Positions 55,437 through 64,000 of a stretch of DNA of 64,000 bases are shown piece by piece; the first letter of the stretch is position 1, and each line of letters starts with the position of its first letter. The position numbers and the translations under genes were made by a program. The stretch lies in contig CAXBLY010000003.1 in NCBI GenBank assembly GCA_963976865.1, positions 62,001 to 126,000 of the forward strand, read 5' to 3'. The DNA is from UBA1858 sp963976865 (GTDB lineage Bacteria > Pseudomonadota > Gammaproteobacteria > UBA4575). Under the pieces are notes generated by a model. That model saw nothing but the letters and a program-made list of their open reading frames with translations, had not been told where the DNA came from and did no database searches.

Positions 55437-57740
55437 ATGTCGATTAAAAGGAATATAAAAGTAGCCGAAGGGTTTTCAACGCACCATGTATGTTGTCCGC
55501 ATGATTGTCCGGACACCTGTTCCATGATTGTTACCCGCGATGATAAAACGGGCAAGGCAGTACGTGTTCAGGGAGATCCATCACACCCCGTTACCAAAGG
55601 TTATTTATGCAATAAAGTTAATCACTATATTGATCTTGTCTACAGTGATAATCGTATTTTGTATCCACATAAAAGAGTTGGGCCGAAAGGTGTAGGTGCG
55701 AAATTTGAAAGGATAAGCTGGGAAGAAGCACTGGAAACCATCACTAATAACTTTAATGATGTGATAAAGCAGCACGGTTCAGAATCAGTTCAGCCATACT
55801 CGTACTCCGGCACTTTGGGAATGTTAGGTTTCTGGTCAATGGACCAGCGTTTCTGGAATAAAATGGAGGCGGCAAGACTGGTTCAGTCTATATGTATTTA
55901 CGCAGCATTTTTTGCAAATTTGCATACCTATGGTGTCGCGAATGGTCCTTCGCTTCAGGATGCAAGTGATGATGTGGAATTAATAATTTTATGGGGTGCC
56001 AATTTAGTTAGCACGGGTGTTCATTCAATTCCTTTTATACGTAAAGCAAAGCAGCGTGGTGCAAAGATCATTGCGATTGATCCCAGAGAGACACGTACCA
56101 CCATGATGGCAGATCAGCATATACAGCCTCGTCCAGGAACAGATGCGGCGCTGGCTTTAGGTATGATGAAAGTGATCGTCGATGAGAATTTGCATGATGC
56201 TGAATTTTTGCAGGAGTACACAATTGGCTGGAAAGAGCTGATTGAAACTAAGCTGCCAGATTATGACCTTGATACAGTGGAAGAAATCACTGGTGTTGAT
56301 AAGAACATAGTGAAAGCACTTGCACTGGACTATGCGAGTACCAAAAAATCTCTCATTCGTGCTAATTTTGGCATGAATAGACATGCTAATTCCGGGCAAA
56401 TGTGTCGGTCTATATTAGTACTTCCGTGTATTACAGGTGCATGGAGAGAAAAATGTGGTGGAGCCGGGTTTGGCAATCTGGAAGAAATGTGGCAGAGATT
56501 TGATCTGAAGAAACTACAAAGACCTGATCTAGGAGAGAGAGGGACTAAGCGATCCATCAATATGGTTCAGATTGGCAGAGCGCTTGCAGACGATATTGGT
56601 GCTGACGGTCAGAAAATGGATCCTCCGATTCATTCATTCTTTGTTTATAACTCTGATCCGGCAAACTGCGCACCAAACTCTAATAAAGTACGGGAAGGGT
56701 TGATGCGTGATGATTTATTTGTTGCCGTGCATGACACATTCTGGACAGATACCTGTAATTATGCAGACATAGTACTGCCTGCAGACACTCAGCTTGAACG
56801 TACAGATCTACATGCTGCCTATGGGCATTACCACTATAATATGAATGAACCCGTTATCAAGCCAGTAGGCGAGAGTGTCCGTAATACAGAACTGTTTCGA
56901 ATGATGGCTGAGAAAATGGGCTATCTGGAAGGTACTGATAATGCTTTCACTCAGACAGATGAAGAAATGATTCGCGATATTCTCTGTGATGAGGGTGAAC
57001 GTAACCCTCTAATGGAAGGCGTTACCTATGAGCAGCTGAAAGAGGACGGCTGGGCCCGTGCATCGGTGGATGCAGAACGCAGGAATTACATGAAAAATGG
57101 TTGGCCAACCAAGAGTGGAAAAATTGAAATATGGTCTGAAAAGTTACAAAAGCAGGGCCAGGATCCATTGCCAACACATACTCCGGAAGTCGAAGGACAG
57201 GAAGATACTGAACAAAGAAAGAAGTATCCGATTCAGGTGTTAAGTACTGCAACCCATTATTTTATTGGTGATTCATTTCAGGCAATAGACAGGCACAAGG
57301 CAATGATGTCCAGGCCAACAGTAGAACTTAGTCCGGAAGATGCAAGTAGCAGGAGTATTAATGACGGAGATCTGTGTCGTTTGTATAACGACAGAGGTGA
57401 AACATTTGCTTACGCAGTTATCGTAGAGAGTCTGATTGCAGGTGTCTGTGGCACACAAAAGCAGTATAAAGGCGGTAATACTCCAGGTGGCGTCAATGCT
57501 AATGCACTGAATTCGGAAAACCTTACAGATTTTGGTATGGCGCCAACATTTTATTCATGTCTGGTCCAGATTGAAAAAACCAGTAATGAAAAAATGAAAA
57601 AAGATCTACTTGCTAGCTGGGGAGGAAACCAAGGATATATTAAACAGTGGAGAGAACTGAATCCTGAGCATGCAGAAAATGTTTCTGATGAGGAAATCAT
57701 TAAGCAGGCCGCAATAAAGAATCCTGGCATATTTGACTAG
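55437..57740 (+). CDS. Molybdopterin oxidoreductase of the DMSO reductase superfamily
   Basis: The 767-residue protein has an N-terminal [4Fe-4S] site C20-x3-C24-x3-C28...C58 in CPHDCPDTCSM and GYLCNK. Mo-bisMGD-binding regions follow (LIILWGANLVSTGVHSIPFI, AIDPRETRTTMMADQ, NSDPANCAPNS) and a C-terminal molydop-binding domain (RPTVELSPEDASSRSINDGD). The Mo ligand is probably in LVQSICIYAAFF, with Cys the candidate. There is no Tat signal, so it is cytoplasmic. The reaction is unknown: formate or aldehyde oxidation, or S-oxide chemistry. It is co-operonic with lpd and ppa. Confidence 0.88.
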   Translation: MSIKRNIKVAEGFSTHHVCCPHDCPDTCSMIVTRDDKTGKAVRVQGDPSHPVTKGYLCNKVNHYIDLVYSDNRILYPHKRVGPKGVGAKFERISWEEALETITNNFNDVIKQHGSESVQPYSYSGTLGMLGFWSMDQRFWNKMEAARLVQSICIYAAFFANLHTYGVANGPSLQDASDDVELIILWGANLVSTGVHSIPFIRKAKQRGAKIIAIDPRETRTTMMADQHIQPRPGTDAALALGMMKVIVDENLHDAEFLQEYTIGWKELIETKLPDYDLDTVEEITGVDKNIVKALALDYASTKKSLIRANFGMNRHANSGQMCRSILVLPCITGAWREKCGGAGFGNLEEMWQRFDLKKLQRPDLGERGTKRSINMVQIGRALADDIGADGQKMDPPIHSFFVYNSDPANCAPNSNKVREGLMRDDLFVAVHDTFWTDTCNYADIVLPADTQLERTDLHAAYGHYHYNMNEPVIKPVGESVRNTELFRMMAEKMGYLEGTDNAFTQTDEEMIRDILCDEGERNPLMEGVTYEQLKEDGWARASVDAERRNYMKNGWPTKSGKIEIWSEKLQKQGQDPLPTHTPEVEGQEDTEQRKKYPIQVLSTATHYFIGDSFQAIDRHKAMMSRPTVELSPEDASSRSINDGDLCRLYNDRGETFAYAVIVESLIAGVCGTQKQYKGGNTPGGVNANALNSENLTDFGMAPTFYSCLVQIEKTSNEKMKKDLLASWGGNQGYIKQWRELNPEHAENVSDEEIIKQAAIKNPGIFD

Positions 57741-57763
57741 AATTTAATATTTACTCCGTCAAA

Positions 57764-58369
57764 ATGGATCATTCATTTAATTCTTCGCGCCCACATCCGT
57801 GGCATGGAATCAATGCAGGTAATAATCCACCATTGCATTTGAATGCATATATAGAAATTACACCGTATGATCTGGTGAAGTATGAAATCGACAAAAATAC
57901 TGGCTATCTGCAAGTAGACAGGCCTAATCGTACATCTTCAATACTGCCAACGCTCTATGGATTCGTGCCAATGACATTTTGTGGAGATCGGGTTAAATCA
58001 CTAATGAGTGGAGCCCGCGTTGGTGATGGAGATCCATTGGATATATGTGTGATAAGCGATAGACCAATTACACGATCAGAAATTCTGCTTAATGTCAGGG
58101 TAATTGGCGGCCTGCCTATGCTGGATAACGGTGAGGCAGATGATAAGATTATTGCAATACTTGAGAAAGATCATGTGTGGAGCGATGTCAATGAAATTGA
58201 AGATATGCCAAGGACATATATTGATCAGTTAATACATTATTTCTCCACCTATAAGGATTTGCCGGGTGAAACAAAAACAACTTCAATCGGTAATGCGTAT
58301 GGCGCTGTTCATGCATCTAAAGTGATCAATGCAGCAATGTTCGACTACGACGACAAATTCAGCGTTTGA
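57764..58369 (+). CDS. ppa: Family I inorganic pyrophosphatase
   Basis: The 201-residue protein has the family I active site: KYEIDKNTGYLQVDR, LYGFVPMTFCGD and the metal-binding GDGDPLDICVISD, then ADDKIIAILEKDHVW. It hydrolyses PPi to phosphate, pulling the upstream Acs-type reaction. It is 24 bp after the molybdoenzyme gene and is the operon's last gene. The N-terminus is somewhat longer than in E. coli PPase. Confidence 0.92.
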   Translation: MDHSFNSSRPHPWHGINAGNNPPLHLNAYIEITPYDLVKYEIDKNTGYLQVDRPNRTSSILPTLYGFVPMTFCGDRVKSLMSGARVGDGDPLDICVISDRPITRSEILLNVRVIGGLPMLDNGEADDKIIAILEKDHVWSDVNEIEDMPRTYIDQLIHYFSTYKDLPGETKTTSIGNAYGAVHASKVINAAMFDYDDKFSV

Positions 58370-58970
58370 TTATGTAATATACGCTGTAGTGAAAATTTCA
58401 TATTATGTTGTCGATGCTATGGAGTAATAAGAACTGATTGAAAACAGTGTTGCAATAAAATTATATTATATTTTTCAATCGCAAAAGCCTGACTCAAAAT
58501 CATCTCATATTGGTTTAATATGCCCTGGCTGTCATTATACTGTGACCAGGTGATACTGAATGATAGATATATCTATCTGACCTGATTTCTCACTTTGTAA
58601 AAATACCAATGCTCTGAAGCAGGAAATACACAATTCTGTGTGTCATGATATTGCATTGACTTTTATTGGTTAATTCGCTGGAGAAACTTGTGGTGCCAGA
58701 GTACTAGCAATATTTATATGAAAAAATTACGCTAATTTGAATAATTCTAGTATATTGCAGTATCAGTCTGGGTATGGCCAGGATGGTTATAAAACAGATT
58801 AAGCGTGATCAGCATTAACAATAAAAGTAATAATGAAAATAATAACACTACACATAAAGGTGCTTTTAAGAGACGTATTAATACCAGCCGTGCAATATTT
58901 TCATTAATCCTGTCTATCTGCAATTCTTATATACAGCCCTGTGATTATTATCTTAAAAAACCAAGTACCA
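58370..58970. other. Intergenic region before tamA
   Basis: Six hundred AT-rich bases with no credible gene. A perfect 16-bp palindrome (GATAGATATATCTATC, 58562-58577) is present. No strong promoter or T-tailed hairpin was recognised. Confidence 0.4.
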
Positions 58971-60737
58971 ATGTCATACCTGTGCCGGCTGATTTTGATT
59001 GTTTCGATGTTTGCATATCCACTATCAACCTATGCTGATCTGTCTATCCTGCCCAAGAAAAAAGCCAACACCATTTCTACAGAAATAGTGAATAGTAATG
59101 AACTGTTGGAAAATGTTGTTAAAGGATTGTTTAAATCATCACAGCTTTTATGCAATGTACCTGAATGGAAACTTAAAACATCTTTAGATCACGATGTAAG
59201 TTTGATAAAAGATGCCGTCAGGGCCTATGGCTATTATTCGTTAAGCAGCAAAAGGGAAGTGGTTCGTGAAAATAACTGCTGGAAAGTCAAGGTTGAGATT
59301 ATTGACGGGCCGCGCACTCACATAGCTGGGGTCGACGTTAAAATTACTGGTGAAGCCAGTAATGATAAAGCGTTTAATAAATACATTAATGGTGAAATGT
59401 TATCTAAAGGTGATCCATTACTTCATAAAGACTATGAAAAGCTTAAAAACTCAATGTTGTCTATTGCCAGCAAGCGAGGATATCTAGATGCGGTTTTCGA
59501 TAAAAAAGAACTCAAAATCGATAAAGATAATCACAGTGCTTTTATCACCCTTCATTTTGATTCAAAGAAACGTTATCGAATAGGTGAAATAATAATCGAA
59601 CAAGAAGCGTTGGTACCGGATCTGTTCTCTAAGTTTGTCGATATATCCAGCGGAGAATATTACGATGATAAACAGCTGGTATCTACCTACCAGAATCTTT
59701 CAGAGAGTGGGTATTGCTCTTCTGTTGATGTCACGCCATTGCTTGATAAAAAGAATAACCATCAAGTACCTGTGCTTATTAAAGTGACTAAAAGCAAGCC
59801 AAAAAAATATTCAGTAGGCATTGGTGCATCAACGGATATTGGCCCGCGATTTAAAGCTTCGTATACAAACAAACTATCCAATACTAAAGGTCACTCTCAT
59901 AGAAGTACTCTATCACTGTCACCTGTGATTTCCAGTATAAGCTCAGCATATAAAATACCTGTTGAAAAAGCGCAAACAGATTTCTATGAATTCAGCACTA
60001 GTGCAACTCATGAGAATACAGATACATCTACCAGTGATTCATTCAATGTTGGTGCTTCACAGTCTTACCTGCTTGAAAACGAATGGAGTCGACTGTTTTT
60101 TTTGCAATATTCAATAGATGATTTTGATGTGGGTGAGGACAGTGATACGACAGCATTACTCAGGCCAGGCATAGGTTTTTCAAAAACACAGTCAAATTCT
60201 TTGTTAAGACCGACAAAAGGCTATCGCTTTAATGTCGAACTAACTGCGGCAAGTGCCCAGTTACTATCCGATGTCAGTTTCATCCAGGCGCAATTGAATA
60301 CAAAATATATTCACTCAGTCGGTAAAGATGCACGATTACTCGGTCGTCTTGATCTTGGTTATACAGAAATTAGCAGCTTTGATGAACTTCCTTCGAATTT
60401 ACGTTTTTTTGCGGGAGGCGATAATAGTCTACGAGGATACGATTATGAATCACTCGGCCCAAAAGATGACGCGGGGGATGTCATTGGCGGTAAAGGTCTG
60501 GTTGTAACTAGTCTCGAAGTGGATTATTCCATCCTGAATAACTGGGCTGGCGCACTATTTGTAGATGCTGGAAATGCTTTTAATGATACTGATATTGATG
60601 TGAAAGTAAGTGGTGGTTTCGGCGTGCGCTGGAATTCTCCTGTTGGGCCAATTCGTGTAGATATCGGCTTTCCTATTGATGATCCGGGCGCTGAAGATAC
60701 ATGGCGATTGCATTTTAGTTTAGGGCCTGATCTGTAA
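58971..60737 (+). CDS. tamA: TamA, Omp85-family translocation and assembly barrel
   Basis: The ~588-residue protein has a signal peptide (to about LSTYADL). Three POTRA-like domains (~25-260) precede a 16-strand Omp85 barrel (~270-588). It carries the family signature LRFFAGGDNSLRGYDYESLGP and the terminal GVRWNSPVGPIRVDIGFPI. With TamB it forms the TAM complex linking inner and outer membranes for autotransporter assembly or phospholipid transport. The stop overlaps the tamB start. ATG 58971 is preferred over 58941 because it gives a cleaner signal peptide. Confidence 0.92.
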   Translation: MSYLCRLILIVSMFAYPLSTYADLSILPKKKANTISTEIVNSNELLENVVKGLFKSSQLLCNVPEWKLKTSLDHDVSLIKDAVRAYGYYSLSSKREVVRENNCWKVKVEIIDGPRTHIAGVDVKITGEASNDKAFNKYINGEMLSKGDPLLHKDYEKLKNSMLSIASKRGYLDAVFDKKELKIDKDNHSAFITLHFDSKKRYRIGEIIIEQEALVPDLFSKFVDISSGEYYDDKQLVSTYQNLSESGYCSSVDVTPLLDKKNNHQVPVLIKVTKSKPKKYSVGIGASTDIGPRFKASYTNKLSNTKGHSHRSTLSLSPVISSISSAYKIPVEKAQTDFYEFSTSATHENTDTSTSDSFNVGASQSYLLENEWSRLFFLQYSIDDFDVGEDSDTTALLRPGIGFSKTQSNSLLRPTKGYRFNVELTAASAQLLSDVSFIQAQLNTKYIHSVGKDARLLGRLDLGYTEISSFDELPSNLRFFAGGDNSLRGYDYESLGPKDDAGDVIGGKGLVVTSLEVDYSILNNWAGALFVDAGNAFNDTDIDVKVSGGFGVRWNSPVGPIRVDIGFPIDDPGAEDTWRLHFSLGPDL

Positions 60738-63700
60738 TGAAACTGCTTGTAAAAACTTTAATTGCGAGTCTGTTACTCATATTAATATTACTTGCACTAA
60801 TGTTTAGCCTTGTATCTACCGAGCGCGGAACACAGTGGGTGCTGAACTTTGTCACAGAGCATGTCAACCAAAGCCTGTCACTGAAAGAAGTCTCGGGAAC
60901 CCTTGCATCATCACTGAAGATTCGTGAGCTGTCATTAGATCACTGTGCCAGTCATGTTACTTTAAACGAACTTTCTTTTGAATGGAGCCCTGAAGAACTC
61001 ATTCAGCGTAAGCTGACAATACAGAATCTTTCAGCACAAAGTATCCTGGTACATGTAAACGACAAGTGCCCTAAATCAGCTGAAACCCCTTTTGATATTC
61101 CAGCAGCGATTAATGTCCCTGTAGAGCTTAATTTAAATCAACTGAGTATCATGAAGGTGACAGTGGTTAAAGGGGAGGATGAATATGTTTTGAATAATAT
61201 AAAACTGGACGCTTCAGCGGATGAACAGGACTTTCATTTAAATCTGGTGGATTTAAATTATGATGATTTGTTTTTAAAGGGTGAGCTGACTTCGAAGATG
61301 CATCAGCCATATTCCTTGAATGGCAATCTCCATTGGTTGCTGAATAACTCGCATGATTCATATCAAGGTGATGTGAACTATGAGGGGGATATCACACAGC
61401 TTTTAATTAAACACCAACTGAATAATCCGTATAAAGTAAATTCTACGGTTGAAATTTTTGATCCTCTGGATAATTTAACATTTAATGCTTTAAATCAATG
61501 GGATTCAATTGCTCTGAATTTGAGTAAAGATGAGAAAATAACAATTCATCAAGGGTCGATAGTGCTTGATGGAAATCTTGACCAGTTGACATATTCACTT
61601 GATACCAGGATCGATACAGCGTATGCGGATAACCTCTCTTTGACTGGTAAAGGTTCAGCAACATCCAGTTCTGTTGTTCTGGAGAAACTGAATTTAAAAC
61701 ATCATGATGCGAATGTCAGTGCGGCAGGAAATATAGCACTGCTTGATAATGTTGAAGTCATGTTAAACATTACTGCGCAACACTTTGATCCATCACTTAT
61801 CGATCAGCGATATCCTGGGGAGATTAATGCTGACATGGACTTTATGTATACGAATAAGAACAACATGCATGGGATCAATGTTGATATTAAAAAACTCCAT
61901 GGTGATATAAGAAGTTACAAGATTACTGGGTCTGGTCAAATCAGTTCTAATGTTGAAACGATTAACTTTGATGATATTAAAATAAGTCTGGGCGAGAATA
62001 CATTGCAGGCAAAAGGAACGCTTTCTGAAAAATTCGATTTAACTGCAAATATTAATGCTCCAAGACTTGATGAAATAATTTTAGACGCATCTGGTGATCT
62101 CGCAGGGAAGGTGCATCTCAAAGGAACACGTGATAATCCTGCTGTGGAGCTGGAGTTGTCATCGAAATCACTCGTGTACGGTCAAGAAATAATTGCGAGT
62201 GGCACTCATCTTCAGGCAAGCACCAATAATTTGTTTACAGAAAACATAAGTCTGAGTGCAGATATAAATGCACTGAAAGTAAACGAGAATGATATACAAA
62301 ATTTAAGAGTGACTTTTGAAGGCGACCTGGCAGATCATGAAATTGAGTCAAGCCTTGATTCTTCTCCAGGGACAGTCATATTGAAAAGTAAAGGTACCTA
62401 TAATGCTGATGATGAAGTGTGGAGGGGTGAATTAAGTAAGCTTGAACTGGGTAATACATCATATGGTGACTGGCAGATAAACTCGCCAACAAAATTAATG
62501 TTTGGCAATCAAAAGGCAGACGTAGAGCCACTATGCCTGATGCAGGGAAATCAAAGACTATGTGTCACATATAATCAAAACAATACGCTCAAAGTCCTGG
62601 AGGCGCGACTGGAAGATCTTGAACTCTCACACTTTCAATCTCAAATTAATGACTTTGGTGAAATTCAGGGTAAATTAAATGGAACAGTAGATTTAACAGG
62701 TAATGCACAGAATCAATGGACGGGTAAGGTGTACATGGGATCACGTGACTTGTCATTTAAACCTGCTAGTGATGTTGGTTTCGATGAAGAAATTACTTTT
62801 GACCTGGTGGAATATTCTATGAATATAGAAGAACAAAGCAGGATCGATCTGACTTTCAGCAGCAATTACGGTCAAGGCAGTTCGAATTTTATTGTTTCTT
62901 CTTTGTTATCACCTCAGCAAGCGAATATAGATAAAGGGGAAGTTTCACTTAACCTGCCTGACCTTGTTTTTCTCAATGCCTTTGTTAAAAGTGCAGTGAT
63001 CAAAAATGGTCAGGGTAATATTGATCTTGATATTGAGGGACCACTCGTCGATCCAAAGATCATCGCTCAATCGAATATACATTCGCTGGATTTTTATTTG
63101 CCGGATTTAGGCACAGAGTATCTTGACACTCAACTACATCTGAAAACTGATAACTTAACCCGCCTAAATTTACAGGGAAAAATTAATTCAAGTAAAGGAA
63201 GTATGGATGTGTCTGGCTGGTTTTCGCTTGATGATATTAAAAATCCTGAGTATGAAATATTTATTAAAGGTGACAATTTCCAGGTAGTGGATACGCTTGA
63301 TATCAAAGCGGCAATTTCTCCGGATTTGTCACTTAAAGGTACGCAGAGCTCTCTATCGATAAATGGAAATGTTGATGTGCCCTTGCTGAATGTTATTCTG
63401 AAAGAGCTGCCAGAAAATATTGATGCAGTATCTAAAGATGAAATTATTATTGATGATAAAGACGATACGGGTCGAAATAATAAATTTAATTTGTCAGCAA
63501 ACATTATGCTTACCCTGGGTGAGAATGTTCTGTTTACCGGATATGGATTGCAGTCCGAATTACAGGGTCGTATAAAGATTACGCATGATGATCATAAATC
63601 AACAGTGGGGCATGGTGTGTTGTCCATGCATAATGCCAGGTACAATAAGTTTGGACAAACGCTTGATGTCAATAAGGGAAAAATTATTTTTTCTGGACCT

Positions 63701-64000
63701 ATTGATGATCCATCGCTAGATATAGAAATTAATCGAAGCAATAGTGACCTGTCTGTAACAATGCTAATTACAGGTAAGGCCAAAGAACCACAGACTAAAC
63801 TGATTTCAAATCCATTTCTAAGTGAAGCTGATAAATTATCTTTCCTTCTCACTGGACGTCAGCTTAATCAACTAAATAGCAGCGAAGGCAGTAGCTTGTC
63901 GAATGCTGCGCTGGCTTTGGGGATAGGGCAATCATCACCACTGATTCAGGAGATTGGCACTAAATTCGGCCTGGATACGTTATCGGTCGGCGCTGGAGAT
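60737..64000 (+). CDS. tamB: TamB, inner-membrane-anchored beta-helical protein (cut by window edge)
   Basis: The start ATG overlaps the tamA stop (TAATG). The frame stays open for 1088 codons to the edge. An N-terminal anchor (LIASLLLILILLALMFSLVS) is followed by ERGTQWVLNFV and long AsmA/DUF490 repeats. The conserved TamB C-terminal domain has begun by the edge (DKLSFLLTGRQLNQL, LSNAALALGIGQSS, KFGLDTLSVGAGD), so probably only the last ~100 residues are missing. It is a periplasm-spanning lipid or protein conduit partner of TamA. Confidence 0.93.
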   Translation, partial: MKLLVKTLIASLLLILILLALMFSLVSTERGTQWVLNFVTEHVNQSLSLKEVSGTLASSLKIRELSLDHCASHVTLNELSFEWSPEELIQRKLTIQNLSAQSILVHVNDKCPKSAETPFDIPAAINVPVELNLNQLSIMKVTVVKGEDEYVLNNIKLDASADEQDFHLNLVDLNYDDLFLKGELTSKMHQPYSLNGNLHWLLNNSHDSYQGDVNYEGDITQLLIKHQLNNPYKVNSTVEIFDPLDNLTFNALNQWDSIALNLSKDEKITIHQGSIVLDGNLDQLTYSLDTRIDTAYADNLSLTGKGSATSSSVVLEKLNLKHHDANVSAAGNIALLDNVEVMLNITAQHFDPSLIDQRYPGEINADMDFMYTNKNNMHGINVDIKKLHGDIRSYKITGSGQISSNVETINFDDIKISLGENTLQAKGTLSEKFDLTANINAPRLDEIILDASGDLAGKVHLKGTRDNPAVELELSSKSLVYGQEIIASGTHLQASTNNLFTENISLSADINALKVNENDIQNLRVTFEGDLADHEIESSLDSSPGTVILKSKGTYNADDEVWRGELSKLELGNTSYGDWQINSPTKLMFGNQKADVEPLCLMQGNQRLCVTYNQNNTLKVLEARLEDLELSHFQSQINDFGEIQGKLNGTVDLTGNAQNQWTGKVYMGSRDLSFKPASDVGFDEEITFDLVEYSMNIEEQSRIDLTFSSNYGQGSSNFIVSSLLSPQQANIDKGEVSLNLPDLVFLNAFVKSAVIKNGQGNIDLDIEGPLVDPKIIAQSNIHSLDFYLPDLGTEYLDTQLHLKTDNLTRLNLQGKINSSKGSMDVSGWFSLDDIKNPEYEIFIKGDNFQVVDTLDIKAAISPDLSLKGTQSSLSINGNVDVPLLNVILKELPENIDAVSKDEIIIDDKDDTGRNNKFNLSANIMLTLGENVLFTGYGLQSELQGRIKITHDDHKSTVGHGVLSMHNARYNKFGQTLDVNKGKIIFSGPIDDPSLDIEINRSNSDLSVTMLITGKAKEPQTKLISNPFLSEADKLSFLLTGRQLNQLNSSEGSSLSNAALALGIGQSSPLIQEIGTKFGLDTLSVGAGD

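Noticed and set aside
58805..59038. 77-codon frame overlapping tamA
   Set aside because: It overlaps the tamA signal-peptide region in another frame and has no independent support.

Overview
The window reads as a chromosomal segment of a low-GC Gram-negative bacterium, most likely a free-living aquatic gammaproteobacterium. The evidence is a tamA-tamB pair, a YajD-type HNH protein, lipoproteins, a porin with a C-terminal Phe, and many sigma-54 promoters. Low GC is judged by eye and the taxon is inferred. No rRNA, tRNA, CRISPR array or intact insertion sequence was seen.

Layout, left part (1-20 kb). An SLC13-type carrier runs off the left edge. It is followed by yajD, a frameshifted AstE/aspartoacylase-type deacylase, and two unusual fusion enzymes (methyltransferase + ATP-grasp; GNAT + nitrilase). 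Next come a degenerate hemerythrin, a copper-handling trio (CopL-like, TolC-like lipoprotein, two-domain multicopper oxidase), a MOT1-type molybdate/sulfate permease divergent from a ModA-like binding protein, a four-gene phosphorelay (CHASE-PAS kinase, two receivers, REC-kinase hybrid) and an atypical isochorismatase-like protein.

Middle part (20-36 kb). After a small lipoprotein and a decayed DUF4239 gene comes a divergent four-gene locus. One arm holds an exported dikinase-like protein (phospho-His domain ahead of a PPDK/GWD-type ATP-grasp) and a class-A-like serine hydrolase. The other arm holds an ATP/ADP-carrier-like transporter and a second serine hydrolase. I read this as a candidate undescribed envelope system that uses nucleotide outside the cytoplasm. 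It is followed by a surface/c-di-GMP block: FecR-domain protein, TPR + beta-barrel (Slam-like) protein, two low-complexity exported proteins, a CHASE2-PAS-GGDEF-EAL protein and a ZrgA-like protein.

Right part (37-58 kb). This is an organosulfur regulon. It has a DmoA-like dimethyl sulfide monooxygenase, porin, flavin reductase, sigma-54 activator, orphan periplasmic binding protein, ribBA, a solo EF-Ts N-domain protein, an SfnG-type dimethylsulfone monooxygenase, an FMN reductase, an unknown protein, a Nudix hydrolase, then OsmC, an Acs-like ligase, lipoyl-E3, a molybdopterin oxidoreductase and pyrophosphatase. I found seven sequences with the sigma-54 -24/-12 layout (GG, 10 nt, GC), one before each transcription unit. 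At six of the seven, GAAAC/GTTTC motifs lie about 80-140 bp upstream of the predicted start; the sfnG promoter is the exception. They look like one shared activator site set. Logic: uptake through the porin and binding protein, FMNH2 supply by reductases and riboflavin synthesis, C-S bond cleavage by two flavin monooxygenases, and downstream carbon/sulfur handling by the osmC operon. The window ends in tamA and a nearly complete tamB.
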